In this document: positions 54,221 through 63,475 of the stretch, one piece after another
Position numbering within the stretch: position 1 is the first letter of the stretch
Layout of the letters: each line of letters begins with the position of its first letter
The notes under the pieces: generated by a model
The model's database searches: none
Told to the model about the DNA's origin: nothing
The model's input: the letters and a program-made list of their open reading frames with translations, nothing else
Source: an uncultured Mollicutes bacterium
GTDB taxonomy: Bacteria; Bacillota_I; Bacilli_A; RFN20; CAG-826
Assembly (NCBI GenBank): GCA_900545015.1
Contig: UQXJ01000002.1
Location: 26,079-90,078 of the forward strand
Direction of reading: 5' to 3'
DNA: 64,000 nt
Program-made: the position numbers and the translations under genes

Positions 54221-54226
54221 TATATT
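54221..54226 (+). promoter_or_regulatory. -10 box of the GH3 operon
   Basis: TATATT at 54221-54226, with the weak -35-like AAGACA 18 bases upstream. A weak -35 beside an activator site fits a regulated promoter. Confidence 0.4.
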
Positions 54227-54239
54227 GAAAGCGCTTACA
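54226..54239 (+). promoter_or_regulatory. cre site (CcpA operator) at the GH3 promoter
   Basis: TGAAAGCGCTTACA fits the catabolite-responsive element consensus at every position, with the central CG and flanking symmetry. It overlaps the end of the -10 box and the likely transcript start, so CcpA binding would repress the GH3 operon when better sugars are present. Confidence 0.75.
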
Positions 54240-54294
54240 AGCAAGTCTTTTGAAATTATTCATTTGAAAATTTAAAAAGACGGAAGGGAAAACA

Positions 54295-57201
54295 ATGAAA
54301 AAGAAATTAGCAAATGCGATTGCGTTCGGAGTTGCATCAGTCGCAGTAATTGCGGGTTTAATTGTTGGCAATTCAATAGTTAATAGGTATGAAAACGAAA
54401 TAAATTCATATCTTAATCCACCTATTGTCGATAAAGACGCACTTAACGTAAGTTCAGCAAACGGACAAGAGTTATCTAAAAAGCTTATGCAAGAAGGCGC
54501 TATCCTTCTTCAAAATGATGGAACATTACCATTAAGTTATTCGGAAACTAAAAAAGTAAATGTTTTTGGATGGAGAAGTGTTGACTGGGTTTATGGTTCA
54601 GATGGTCAAAATGCTTCTGGTAGAGTTGCTCCTGAAGATGGCGATTTTAATAAAAATGTCGATTTAGTGAAAGCACTACAAAATTATGGTATTGAAACAA
54701 ACTCACGTTTATACGATATGTATCGTGCTTATAGTAAACCAATGTGGGAACTCATGGATACAAGAAATTCTCACATTAATACTATGACTCCACTTAGAGA
54801 ACCAAATATTAATGATTTATCAACAGGTTCAGAAAAAGAAGGATACTATACAAATGACCTTCTTTCTTACTCAAAAGAATTCTCTGATACAGCAATTGTT
54901 GTTATTGGTAGAATGGCTGGAGAAGGCATGAATTGTAATCCTACAACTCAAGTCAAAGAAGGCAATATAAATAATGATGATCCTACAAGACATTATCTAG
55001 AAATTAGTACTGAAGAAGAAGCAATGCTTCGTTATTGTGGTGAAAATTTTAAGAATGTAATTGTTATGATTAACGCAGCTAATCCATTTGAAATGGGATT
55101 TATGAAAACAATTCCTGGATTAGACGCAGCGATGTATGTTGGCTTTACTGGAACACGTGCTGCTAGTGTACTTCCAAAATTACTTTATGGAGAAGTATCT
55201 CCTTCTGGAAGAACAGTTGATACTTTCCCATATGATATGTTTACAAATCCTGCAAACATCTATTTAGGTGGCCAAAATTATCTTGATTATGAAAAAAGTT
55301 ATGTAGATGCAATTGAAAACGTTTATTTAGGATATAAACGGTATGAAACTGCAGATAATGAACATTATTGGGATAGCGTAGATAATGAATATGGCAAAGG
55401 CTATGATGGCGTTGTTTATGCTCCATTTAGTTATGGACTTAGTTATAACGAATATGCGTGGAATGTTTCAAAAATAGAAGTTAAAAAAGATGGTAAAGAA
55501 GAACCAGTAGCTTATACTGAAGGCATGTCTTTTAATGATAAAGACAAAATCGAATTTACAGTTTCAGTTACAAATAATGGCTCTGTTCCAGGACAAGATG
55601 TTGTTGAAATATACGCAATTGCTCCATATTATGGACACGCAAACGAGCAAGCTGTTGAAAAACCATATGTTAATTTAGCAGGTTTTGCTAAAACAAATAT
55701 TCTTCAGCCAAACGCAACTGAAGAAATTAAGGTTAGCGTTGATCCATATGATTTTGCTTCATATGATTGCTACGATAGAAATAATAATGGATTTAAAGGA
55801 TATGAATTGGAACATGGTTCATACACACTTTCATTACGTACATCTTCACATAGTGTTAAAAATGTTACATTTGATTCAAAAGAAACAGCTGGAGATTTTA
55901 CTTTTAAAGTTGATGAAGACATTAAAATTGATAAAGATCCAGTTACTGGAAGTGAAGTAAAAAATCTTTTTACAGGTGAAGACGCAATAGATTTAGTTCC
56001 AATTGACGGAAAAGAAAAAGATGGCTCATTTACTCCAGATATTAACTGGTTATCTAGAAAGAGCTTCACAAGTTTAGAAGACTTAAAAACTTCATATAAT
56101 GCTAGAAGAAATGCAACTCCATCAGCTAAGAAGCCTCATGCTAATGCTGAAAGAATTATAAGCTGGGATGAAGCAACTGGTGTTGATGTTTTTGGAGACC
56201 CAATTCCAACAGAAAAACCAACTTGGGGAGCTTCAAATGGCTTAAAAGTTTCTGATAACGATATTATTAATGACCTCGGAAGAAAACTAGGCGAAGATTA
56301 TAATGCGCCAGAATGGGAAAAACTTCTTGACCAATTAACTATGGAAGAAGTAATCAAAATGGTTAAACGTTATTATGGTTCACAAGCATTACCATCCATT
56401 GGTAAGCCTTATTTAACTGATGTTGATGGCCCATCACAAATTAAGAGTTTCGTTGCTGCTCCAAGAGGCACAGGTTACCCAACAATGACAACAATTGCTG
56501 CTACTTGGAACACTAAATTACTTTATGAATTTGGCAAATCATTTGGTGATGATATGAAGAGTCTTGGTGTCATGGGAGATTGGGGATTTGCAATGGATTG
56601 CCATAGAACATCTTTCTTTGGAAGAAATCATGAATCTCCTTCAGAAGATATGATGCTTGCTGGTACATTAATGGCAGAAGCTGTTCGCGGACTTGGAACA
56701 AAAGGAAGATACAACATGATGAAACACTTTGCTCTTTACGGCTATGGTGGAGATCAAGTTTGGATGACTGAACAAGGTTTAAGAGAAAACTTCCTTAAAT
56801 CATTCCGTAAAGTTGTTCTTGATGGAGGATGCTTAGGTGTCATGACAACTTATCAAGGTGTTGGTGCTGAACACTCTGAGACAACTCAAGCTCTTCTTCG
56901 TGGAGTCTTACGTAAAGAATGGCAATTTAAAGGTGCAATAACAACTGACTATATTGGAAATAATAATTATATTGATACATTACTTCGCTGTGGTGGTGAC
57001 TTCGGAATGGGTGTAAGCCTTGGAACAGTTAAAGGTGTTACATACAATGCATCATCAAGTGCAAGAGTTCAACATGCACTTCGTGATGTTGCTCATCACG
57101 TTACTTATATGTGGTTACGTGCTAATTATTATGAGCTTCAATATAAAGCTAACCCAGATAAAGATGATAGTTTTATCAGCTCAATCTCAACTGATTCATG
57201 A
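54295..57201 (+). CDS. Membrane-anchored GH3 beta-glucosidase, reversed domain order, cut by TGA
   Basis: A 968-residue glycoside hydrolase family 3 enzyme that removes terminal beta-linked glucose or related sugars. After an N-terminal membrane helix (about 8-28) comes the C-type domain (GQELSKKLMQEGAILLQNDG, then GRTVDTFPYD), an Fn3-like part (about 418-515), and only then the barrel domain with KHF at 810-812 and nucleophile Asp885 in TTDYIG. This reversed order is known for some gut and rumen GH3 enzymes. The frame stops at TGA (57199-57201) but stays open for 60 more codons that encode a membrane helix. Controlled by the LytTR-type repeats and cre site. Confidence 0.92.
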   Translation: MKKKLANAIAFGVASVAVIAGLIVGNSIVNRYENEINSYLNPPIVDKDALNVSSANGQELSKKLMQEGAILLQNDGTLPLSYSETKKVNVFGWRSVDWVYGSDGQNASGRVAPEDGDFNKNVDLVKALQNYGIETNSRLYDMYRAYSKPMWELMDTRNSHINTMTPLREPNINDLSTGSEKEGYYTNDLLSYSKEFSDTAIVVIGRMAGEGMNCNPTTQVKEGNINNDDPTRHYLEISTEEEAMLRYCGENFKNVIVMINAANPFEMGFMKTIPGLDAAMYVGFTGTRAASVLPKLLYGEVSPSGRTVDTFPYDMFTNPANIYLGGQNYLDYEKSYVDAIENVYLGYKRYETADNEHYWDSVDNEYGKGYDGVVYAPFSYGLSYNEYAWNVSKIEVKKDGKEEPVAYTEGMSFNDKDKIEFTVSVTNNGSVPGQDVVEIYAIAPYYGHANEQAVEKPYVNLAGFAKTNILQPNATEEIKVSVDPYDFASYDCYDRNNNGFKGYELEHGSYTLSLRTSSHSVKNVTFDSKETAGDFTFKVDEDIKIDKDPVTGSEVKNLFTGEDAIDLVPIDGKEKDGSFTPDINWLSRKSFTSLEDLKTSYNARRNATPSAKKPHANAERIISWDEATGVDVFGDPIPTEKPTWGASNGLKVSDNDIINDLGRKLGEDYNAPEWEKLLDQLTMEEVIKMVKRYYGSQALPSIGKPYLTDVDGPSQIKSFVAAPRGTGYPTMTTIAATWNTKLLYEFGKSFGDDMKSLGVMGDWGFAMDCHRTSFFGRNHESPSEDMMLAGTLMAEAVRGLGTKGRYNMMKHFALYGYGGDQVWMTEQGLRENFLKSFRKVVLDGGCLGVMTTYQGVGAEHSETTQALLRGVLRKEWQFKGAITTDYIGNNNYIDTLLRCGGDFGMGVSLGTVKGVTYNASSSARVQHALRDVAHHVTYMWLRANYYELQYKANPDKDDSFISSISTDS

Positions 57202-57381
57202 TGCTGGCGGAAATCTCTTGTTTTAACTCTTAATGTTTCTATTTCTGCTTTATTAGTTATGTGGGGTGGATTCGTATTAGTAAGTTTCTTTACTAAAGAT
57301 GGAAAATATATGGAATTTTATAATCCATTTAGTAAGAAAGAAAAAAATAAAGATGAAGCTGACCAAGAGGAGGCTAAATAA
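57202..57381 (+). pseudogene. In-frame continuation of the GH3 gene after the TGA: lost C-terminal anchor
   Basis: Directly after the TGA the same frame runs 59 codons to TAA (57379-57381): CWRKSLVLTLNVSISALL, then WGGFVLVSFF (a clear membrane helix), FYNPFSKKEKN and an acidic end. The TAA is one base before the ATG of the next gene, and that gene's AGAGGAGG lies inside this stretch, so the GH3 gene almost surely once ended here. The TGA fits a TGG (Trp) to TGA change; readthrough would restore a protein of 1028 residues with anchors at both ends. Confidence 0.75.
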
Positions 57382-57382
57382 T

Positions 57383-60300
57383 ATGAAAATGAAGAAAAAG
57401 ACTTTTAATATCGTATTAGCATCAACGGCTAGTTTTGTAATTGTCGTAACAGCGGCAAGTGCAATTGGTGGCTCATATGCTGCTTATATGAATTACTACA
57501 ATCAAGTTCAAAGTGAAAAAGAACATCAAAAATATTTAGATAGTTTACCGTTAGAATTTTTAGGAATTACTGCAAAACTCAAAGATGGTGTTAAATATTT
57601 TTCTAACGGAAGAGCTAATCCTCAACCTGAAGATTTCTTAGTAAAAGCTCAATTTACTGAAAAAGGAAAAGAATCAGAAGCTATTGTTCAAAGCAAAGAT
57701 ATTAATATTTCAGTTCCTGATAACTTTAAAACTAATGGTGGAAAGGTTGAAGTAAGCTATACATATACTTATGAAAAAGATAATAAATCTGATTCAACAA
57801 GCGATGGTTCAACTTCGGAAGAAATGCCTAAAAAAATTACAAAAACTGCTGAAGTAGACATATCTTTAACTGCTGTAAAGATTGATCATTTAGTAATGGA
57901 AGAAAAGCCATATCGTGTTTATTATTCTAACGATATGAAATTCTCTCTCGATGGAATTAAATTAAAGGCTATTTATAATGACGAAAGTGAAAAGGATGTT
58001 AAACTTTCTTCAGTTTCAATTAAAAATGGTGATGCTTTAAAAGAAGGACAATCAAGTGTACAAATCGTTTATAGTGAAGGAAGTGATGAAGCAACATTCG
58101 ATGTTCCAGTCACTGTTGTTAAAAAATCTGATTATAATGATGGAAAATTAATTAGCATAGATCAAGAAGGTGAAGTAACCTTAAACGAAGGAGAAAAATT
58201 AACTTCAGCAAAATTAAATGTTCGTGGAACATATGAAAACGGGAATCGCTTAATTATTAATGAAAGTGAATACGAAGTTGAAGGAAATGTTACAAATGCT
58301 TCGTTTATGAAAAATTGTATCTTAACAATTAAGATGAAGAATTCTTCATTATTTACAAAAGTACCAGTTAAAGTTTTTAATGCACTTGTTGCTAGCAAAC
58401 TTACTTTTGAAAGTGGAACAAAGAAAACTGTTGATGCTTACATTAATTCATCTAAAGACAGTGTTAAGTTAGATGTTATTGAAGGTGCTAAAAACATTTC
58501 GTTTAATCTTGATGTTTCATATATTTGTAAGACAAAATTTACTATAAGATTAGCTAATTTAGCCGAAAAAGATATTTCTTTAGGCAAAAATATCAGCCTT
58601 TTAGTTAACAATCATAATATTGCTTTAAATAACGAAGATTTAATTCCTTCAACAAATGGCGCATATGTTTTAAAAGACATCCAATTACCAGATTTAGTCT
58701 TAAAAGAAGGTAACAATTTAATTAAATTCGTTATTAATGAGAAAGAAAAAATAGTAATCGCAAAAATTGAAGTCTATAACGTTTTTGAAGGAAAAATTTA
58801 CACATCTTTAGATGATTATATGGGTGTTGTTGCTAAAAATAACGATATTTTCGATGCTGATTTATCTCAGGTTGTGAAATGGAGTGATTCTAAGACTAAA
58901 AATTATTGCCATGGGTTAGCAACGGATGGTCAATTTATTTATGGAACAACAACTACTTGGTCAACAAAAAAAAGAAAAATGAGCGTTGTTAAAATTGATT
59001 CAACAACATCAAAAATTGTAGCTACATCAGGAGAAACAACTGCTGATTATTATGAAACAAATGCTGGAATTACTTACTATGATGGAAAATTAGTTCTCTT
59101 CCATGTTGATGGTGGTCAATCATACATTAATGTAAAAGATTTTAAAGAAGGTGTCAAATTTATAGACTGCAAAGAAGGCGAAGAAATTCTTAAATTTGAA
59201 GGGTTAGAAGGCAAAACAATTAGAGATGTTTATTACAATGCATCTAATGAAAAATTCGCTGTATTAATTGATAAAACCATTACAATTTTTGGAAAAGATA
59301 TGAAGAAAATCGCTTCATTTACTCCTAAAATTACTGGAAATTATGGCAGCATTGCTAGAATGAGTGGAACATCAAAATATATTCTTGTTAACTATTCTAG
59401 AGATGGAAATAATAAGCCAACAATTGCCGTTTATGATTACGATGGAAATCGTGTTGGGCAATACCAAATTCCAAATTCATTGGATGACATGGGTGGAAGT
59501 GAAGAACTTCCAAATCCAAGTGGAATGAATACCCAAGGTATTGTTTATTTAAATGGTGTTTTCTATTTCTCGCTTCTTCGCTTTACTCAAAAAACATTAG
59601 GAGATACCTTCTCAATCATGTCTGCAAAGCTTAAAGTTGTAAAAGAAAATATCGTCTCAAATTATACTTTTGGCGAATATGTTGATGCTTGTTCAGACAC
59701 ATACAAACCTAAAGAAAATGTCTCTCCAATTATGGGTGCACTAGGAAATATTGATCCAAATGGCTATCAAATGGGATTAGCAAGTGATGGAAAATATATT
59801 TATGCAGCTAAAAATATTAATGCTAATGCACAAACACAAATTATTAAGATTAATCCTACTACTTGGGAAGTTGAAGGAAGATCAGGAACGTTTGATACAC
59901 TTATTCCTAAAAATGAAAGCGGAAATTATATCACTGATGATAACTCACAGTTAATGATTAAAGATAATAAACTTTATGCGTTTATTTATCCAAATGAAGA
60001 TAATTGTAGAGTAGTTTCTATTTCGCTTGATGATTTTGAAGGAAAAGTTCCTGAGGCTGATGCTCTTCCATTTGAAGGAAAGACAACTAATAGAATAAGA
60101 AGTGGTTATTATAGTCACGCAACTTCAAAATATGCTGTTGTTGATACAAGTAAGTCACTATATTTCTTCGACGATGATGGAAATCAAATTGGAGAAAAGA
60201 AGAATCTTAAAAATTATGATGGCATGAATGTTGCTTCTATTACAGGAGATGAAAAATATATTTATGTTTCTTATTATGCAACAAATCAATCTGCTCTTCC

Positions 60301-61510
60301 TGTTGAAGTCTATACTTTAAGTGGTGATTATGTTGCTCAAGTTCCAGTTAAAGGTATTGTATTAGGCGAACAATCATTCAATATTCAATCCATTATGGCA
60401 TTTAATGGAAACTTATATGCTGGAGTTTGCTCATGGAATGGAGCTACAAATGGAACATATCTTTGGAAGGTTTCTACTGATTCAAGTGTCTTCCCTACAT
60501 CAAAATTAAATAGAATTGAGGTTACTTGCGACACAAAGAGATTCTCGATTGGCGATGATATCCGTAAACATCTTAAAGTTGTAGCTTATTATGATGATGG
60601 AAGTAAAGAAGTAGTCACTGACTATACACTTGATAAATCATCTTTCCAAAATACAAGTGAAACATCATTTACAGTTTCATATAAACGTGGAAACATAACA
60701 AAAACATTTGAAGTTACAGGAATTACTGTTATAGATGCTTTAATGCTTGGAGACTTATATTTAAGTAATCCTAGTATGTCAATGAATTTTACAACTCAAT
60801 CAATCGATTCAACAGTTAAGCAATATGCAATGGGTGGAGTTTTCCATAATGGCTTTATTTATCTTGCTTCATCTGTAGGAGGCGACCATACGCCAACTAC
60901 TATTAGTAAGATTGATCCATCAAACGGATATACAGTTGTAGCAACTAAAACATTTAGCAATGCAAAATATTCTGGAGATGGATCTCAATTATTCGTTAAA
61001 GGAAATGATTTGTATTACGTTAATGGAACAGAAAATGGAAGTGAATTCTATAAAATTGACCTTGAAAAAGATTTCATGGATCCAAGCAAAGAATTTACAA
61101 AAGTAACTCTTCCTATTAATAATGCAATCGGTATTCAATATAGCGAAACGAATAAGCAATACGTTGCATTAGTTAATGGAACCTTAAAAACATATGATGA
61201 AACAGGAAAAGAAATTAAAACATTTACACAACAGCCAAGGGTAAATGGATTTAATCCATCTTCTATATTTATTGATGATTCATATATTTATGTTAGCTTT
61301 AAAGTTAATAGTCAAAAAGAAGTTCCTATTATGATTTATCGCTGGGATGGAACATATGTTGGCAAACTTTCAATTAATATTCCAACTGGTTTAGCTGATT
61401 CAAACTATAACATTCAAAGTGTATTTATTAACGGAAATAAGTTATATGCAACTGTATGTACATGGGGTGGAATTGGAAGAATTTTATTTGAAGCTGACTT
61501 TGCAAAATAA
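57383..61510 (+). CDS. Giant membrane-anchored protein with Ig-like and beta-propeller domains
   Basis: A 1375-residue surface protein. One N-terminal membrane helix (about 8-32), a first region with Ig-like strands (about 45-290, including a Ser/Asp-rich linker), further strand-rich parts, then three propeller-like blocks at about 490-700, 785-1030 and 1135-1375. Each has the pattern GLATDGQFIY / GLASDGKYIYAA / GGVFHNGFIYLA, a KIDP/KINP turn and a short W or V-x-x-T strand. A Big_3/group 4 Ig-like domain (KLNRIEVTCDTKRFSIGDD, about 1040-1116) sits before the last block. I chose ATG 57383 for its AGAGGAGG; longer in-frame starts lack one. Likely a carbohydrate-binding partner of the GH3 enzyme. 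Confidence 0.8.
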   Translation: MKMKKKTFNIVLASTASFVIVVTAASAIGGSYAAYMNYYNQVQSEKEHQKYLDSLPLEFLGITAKLKDGVKYFSNGRANPQPEDFLVKAQFTEKGKESEAIVQSKDINISVPDNFKTNGGKVEVSYTYTYEKDNKSDSTSDGSTSEEMPKKITKTAEVDISLTAVKIDHLVMEEKPYRVYYSNDMKFSLDGIKLKAIYNDESEKDVKLSSVSIKNGDALKEGQSSVQIVYSEGSDEATFDVPVTVVKKSDYNDGKLISIDQEGEVTLNEGEKLTSAKLNVRGTYENGNRLIINESEYEVEGNVTNASFMKNCILTIKMKNSSLFTKVPVKVFNALVASKLTFESGTKKTVDAYINSSKDSVKLDVIEGAKNISFNLDVSYICKTKFTIRLANLAEKDISLGKNISLLVNNHNIALNNEDLIPSTNGAYVLKDIQLPDLVLKEGNNLIKFVINEKEKIVIAKIEVYNVFEGKIYTSLDDYMGVVAKNNDIFDADLSQVVKWSDSKTKNYCHGLATDGQFIYGTTTTWSTKKRKMSVVKIDSTTSKIVATSGETTADYYETNAGITYYDGKLVLFHVDGGQSYINVKDFKEGVKFIDCKEGEEILKFEGLEGKTIRDVYYNASNEKFAVLIDKTITIFGKDMKKIASFTPKITGNYGSIARMSGTSKYILVNYSRDGNNKPTIAVYDYDGNRVGQYQIPNSLDDMGGSEELPNPSGMNTQGIVYLNGVFYFSLLRFTQKTLGDTFSIMSAKLKVVKENIVSNYTFGEYVDACSDTYKPKENVSPIMGALGNIDPNGYQMGLASDGKYIYAAKNINANAQTQIIKINPTTWEVEGRSGTFDTLIPKNESGNYITDDNSQLMIKDNKLYAFIYPNEDNCRVVSISLDDFEGKVPEADALPFEGKTTNRIRSGYYSHATSKYAVVDTSKSLYFFDDDGNQIGEKKNLKNYDGMNVASITGDEKYIYVSYYATNQSALPVEVYTLSGDYVAQVPVKGIVLGEQSFNIQSIMAFNGNLYAGVCSWNGATNGTYLWKVSTDSSVFPTSKLNRIEVTCDTKRFSIGDDIRKHLKVVAYYDDGSKEVVTDYTLDKSSFQNTSETSFTVSYKRGNITKTFEVTGITVIDALMLGDLYLSNPSMSMNFTTQSIDSTVKQYAMGGVFHNGFIYLASSVGGDHTPTTISKIDPSNGYTVVATKTFSNAKYSGDGSQLFVKGNDLYYVNGTENGSEFYKIDLEKDFMDPSKEFTKVTLPINNAIGIQYSETNKQYVALVNGTLKTYDETGKEIKTFTQQPRVNGFNPSSIFIDDSYIYVSFKVNSQKEVPIMIYRWDGTYVGKLSINIPTGLADSNYNIQSVFINGNKLYATVCTWGGIGRILFEADFAK

Positions 61511-61554
61511 TAAACAGTTATTTCATTAAAAATTTTAATACTATTATTATAAGG

Positions 61555-61590
61555 AAAAAGGAGTGTATCGTTAGTGGTATACCCTTTTTT
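61555..61590 (+). terminator. Terminator after the GH3/propeller operon
   Basis: AAAAAGGAGTGTA pairs with GGTATACCCTTTTTT (one bulge, two G-T pairs), ending in T6. Confidence 0.7.
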
Positions 61591-61659
61591 CTTGAAAATA
61601 GACCAGTCACTACCTTGAAAATAGACCAGTTACATACTTGAAAATGGTGCACTCAACCT
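61591..61659 (+). repeat. Three 23-bp tandem repeats (CTTGAAAATAGACCAGT)
   Basis: CTTGAAAAT begins at 61591, 61614 and 61637, exactly 23 bp apart. The first two share 17 bases; the third is degenerate (CTTGAAAATGGTGCACT). The period equals that of the array at 36897. Possibly the end of a lost IS21-type element or operator repeats; nothing adjacent decides this. Confidence 0.75.
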
Positions 61660-61787
61660 TATTGAATAAATGATTTGTGAAAGATGAACTGCAATAATAA
61701 TGGGTAAATTATTTTATATATCACAAATTAAGTCCCAAAAAATGTACAATCTTATCCTTATAATTTTTTCATAAGGAGGATAGATTG

Positions 61788-61970
61788 ATGAATCTAGTTT
61801 TACGTGATAGAACTGGCAAAAAAATTGGTGAAATCCAAGAAAGTTCCGGAAGAAAAATTTTAAGAGATGCGCATGGTCATAAATTAGGTGAATTTGATGG
61901 CAGAATAACTAGAGATGAGCATGGTCACCTTGTTGGAACTGGAGATTTACTTGCATCATTATTAAAGTAA
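61788..61970 (+). CDS. Small protein with R-D-x-x-G-x-x-I/L-G repeats
   Basis: A 60-residue protein built from three or four short beta-hairpin units: LRDRTGKKIGEI, LRDAHGHKLGEF and TRDEHGHLVGTG, followed by DLLASLLK. Small proteins of this kind are common hypotheticals in Firmicutes, often on mobile DNA. I chose the ATG at 61788, nine bases after AAGGAGG (61773-61779), not the TTG at 61785. The frame continues after the TAA for 24 more codons (AHQWAFKLGIIDKHKKW). Confidence 0.68.
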   Translation: MNLVLRDRTGKKIGEIQESSGRKILRDAHGHKLGEFDGRITRDEHGHLVGTGDLLASLLK

Positions 61971-62026
61971 AAGGAAGCGCACCAATGGGCATTTAAATTA
62001 GGAATTATTGATAAGCATAAAAAATG

Positions 62027-62065
62027 GATACACACTTTATATGGGTGAATATCCATTTTTATTTC
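62027..62065 (+). terminator. Terminator hairpin between the small protein and ATPase 3
   Basis: AAAAAATGGATA pairs with TATCCATTTTT around a loop of about 18 bases; U-rich on the plus strand, and A-rich flank on the other side makes it usable from both strands. Confidence 0.65.
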
Positions 62066-62072
62066 TACTATA

Positions 62073-63431
62073 TTATAAGCAAATTGTCATATATGCAGGA
62101 ATGCATATAATTCCATCTTCTCTAATCGATAGATTCTTGGGATGAATTATATACGCCTTATCAATTCTATCTTCAAATTTTTCAATAAACCTTTTCATTG
62201 ATTCTACTTTATATGATTTTGATGATTTTACTTCTAATGGAATTAACTTTTGAGACACTTTATTCCCAGTTGTTAGTAAAAAATCTATTTCTATGTCATT
62301 TCTATGCTTTTCTTCATTATATCTAGTGTAAAAATATAACTTATGTCCATTTGAAACAAGCATTTGAGCAATTATGTTTTCAAAAAACATACCTTTATTA
62401 ATTGATAATTTATCTGATAATAATTCTTTATGATAATTTGTTTGTTCTTCATTATTTTCATCAAATGTATGTGTTAAAAGTAATCCAGTATCTCCTAAAT
62501 AGCACTTTACAAAATTTCTTTTTTCATTTAGTGATAATCCTAAGTTGGGATCTGTACATAGGAAGCATTCATTGCAAATCATTGAATCACTTAACCGAAA
62601 GAATGTTTCTTCATAGTCAATTGCGGTAGTATCATTGGAGATGGACTTAATTTTTACTCGTTTTTCATGTTGAGAAAGAAAAGATGGGATTTGATCAAAA
62701 ATAGATAAAACTTTTGATTTGTATGCTCTATCAATTTTATGAATATCATCACGATACGTTTTTAATATATTTCTTTTTTCTTTTTCACATTCAACAAATT
62801 GCTTATTGCAAGAAATAAATTTATCTATTGCTTTAGGCATCCCACCAACTAGCATATATTGTTTAAATAGAAACATTGCTTTTTTGTGAATTGAATCATG
62901 CAACGGCACCATCTTTGCAAAACAATCTCTAATGTATTCAATTATCATTCCTTCTCCTAGTGCCCAAGCAAATTCTTCAAAATCCATAGGAAACATCCTT
63001 ATACTTTGTTCTTCAGAAGGAATAAGAATATCTTTTACATTTTCCTTTATTGATATTAATGAGCCAGTTTCAATATAATCATATCTTCCATCTTTAACTA
63101 AATGTTTAATAGCCTCCCTAGCGCGAGGAAATTTTTGGACCTCATCAAAAATAATCACTGATTCTCGTTGATATAAGGGAGTGTTAAATTCAAGTGATAG
63201 CACCATAAATAGAGAATCTAAACTATTAAGAAGGTTATTAAAAGCGTTTTTAACGGAATTTGTGGTTTTAGAAAAATCAATAAGTATATAACTTTTATAA
63301 TTTTCTTTTGCAAATTCCTCTACTATAGTAGATTTCCCAATTCTTCGTGCGCCTTCTACTAGGATTGCTGCTTCGCCTTTAGATTCATTTTTCCATTTTA
63401 ACAATTTATCATATATTTTTCTTTTAAACAT
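62073..63431 (-). CDS. AAA+ ATPase with DUF4143 C-terminal domain (ATPase 3)
   Basis: A 452-residue protein. Walker A EGARRIGKST is at about 26-35, Walker B SVIIFDEVQKFPRAR at about 90-104 and the sensor YIETGSLISI after it. The C-terminal part has FFENIIAQMLVSNGHKLYFYTR and a PD-(D/E)XK-like core, IEIDFLLTTGN then IPLEVKSSKSYK (D...E-x-K), which is complete. It resembles ATPase 1 more than ATPase 2 in length and layout. GTAAAGGAAG is the ribosome site. Two direct repeats lie just upstream, one at its -35 region. Confidence 0.9.
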   Translation of the reverse strand: MFKRKIYDKLLKWKNESKGEAAILVEGARRIGKSTIVEEFAKENYKSYILIDFSKTTNSVKNAFNNLLNSLDSLFMVLSLEFNTPLYQRESVIIFDEVQKFPRAREAIKHLVKDGRYDYIETGSLISIKENVKDILIPSEEQSIRMFPMDFEEFAWALGEGMIIEYIRDCFAKMVPLHDSIHKKAMFLFKQYMLVGGMPKAIDKFISCNKQFVECEKEKRNILKTYRDDIHKIDRAYKSKVLSIFDQIPSFLSQHEKRVKIKSISNDTTAIDYEETFFRLSDSMICNECFLCTDPNLGLSLNEKRNFVKCYLGDTGLLLTHTFDENNEEQTNYHKELLSDKLSINKGMFFENIIAQMLVSNGHKLYFYTRYNEEKHRNDIEIDFLLTTGNKVSQKLIPLEVKSSKSYKVESMKRFIEKFEDRIDKAYIIHPKNLSIREDGIICIPAYMTICL

Positions 63432-63458
63432 ATTTAAACACTTCCTTTACACAATTAT

Positions 63459-63464
63459 ATTATA
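63459..63464 (-). promoter_or_regulatory. -10 box of ATPase 3
   Basis: TATAAT on the minus strand, 27 bases before the ATG. The -35 region falls in the first copy of the repeat AAAAGCGCAATCA. Confidence 0.5.
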
Positions 63465-63475
63465 CAAAAGAAATT

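Noticed and set aside
54180..54371. 63-residue minus-strand frame across the GH3 promoter
   Set aside because: Overlaps the promoter, the operator repeats and the start of GH3; no ribosome site.
57299..57382. Longer N-terminus for the Ig/propeller protein
   Set aside because: The extension overlaps the GH3 continuation, has no ribosome site, and would place about 28 charged residues before the membrane helix. AGAGGAGG marks ATG 57383.
62402..62629. 75-residue plus-strand frame
   Set aside because: Shadow of ATPase 3 on the minus strand.
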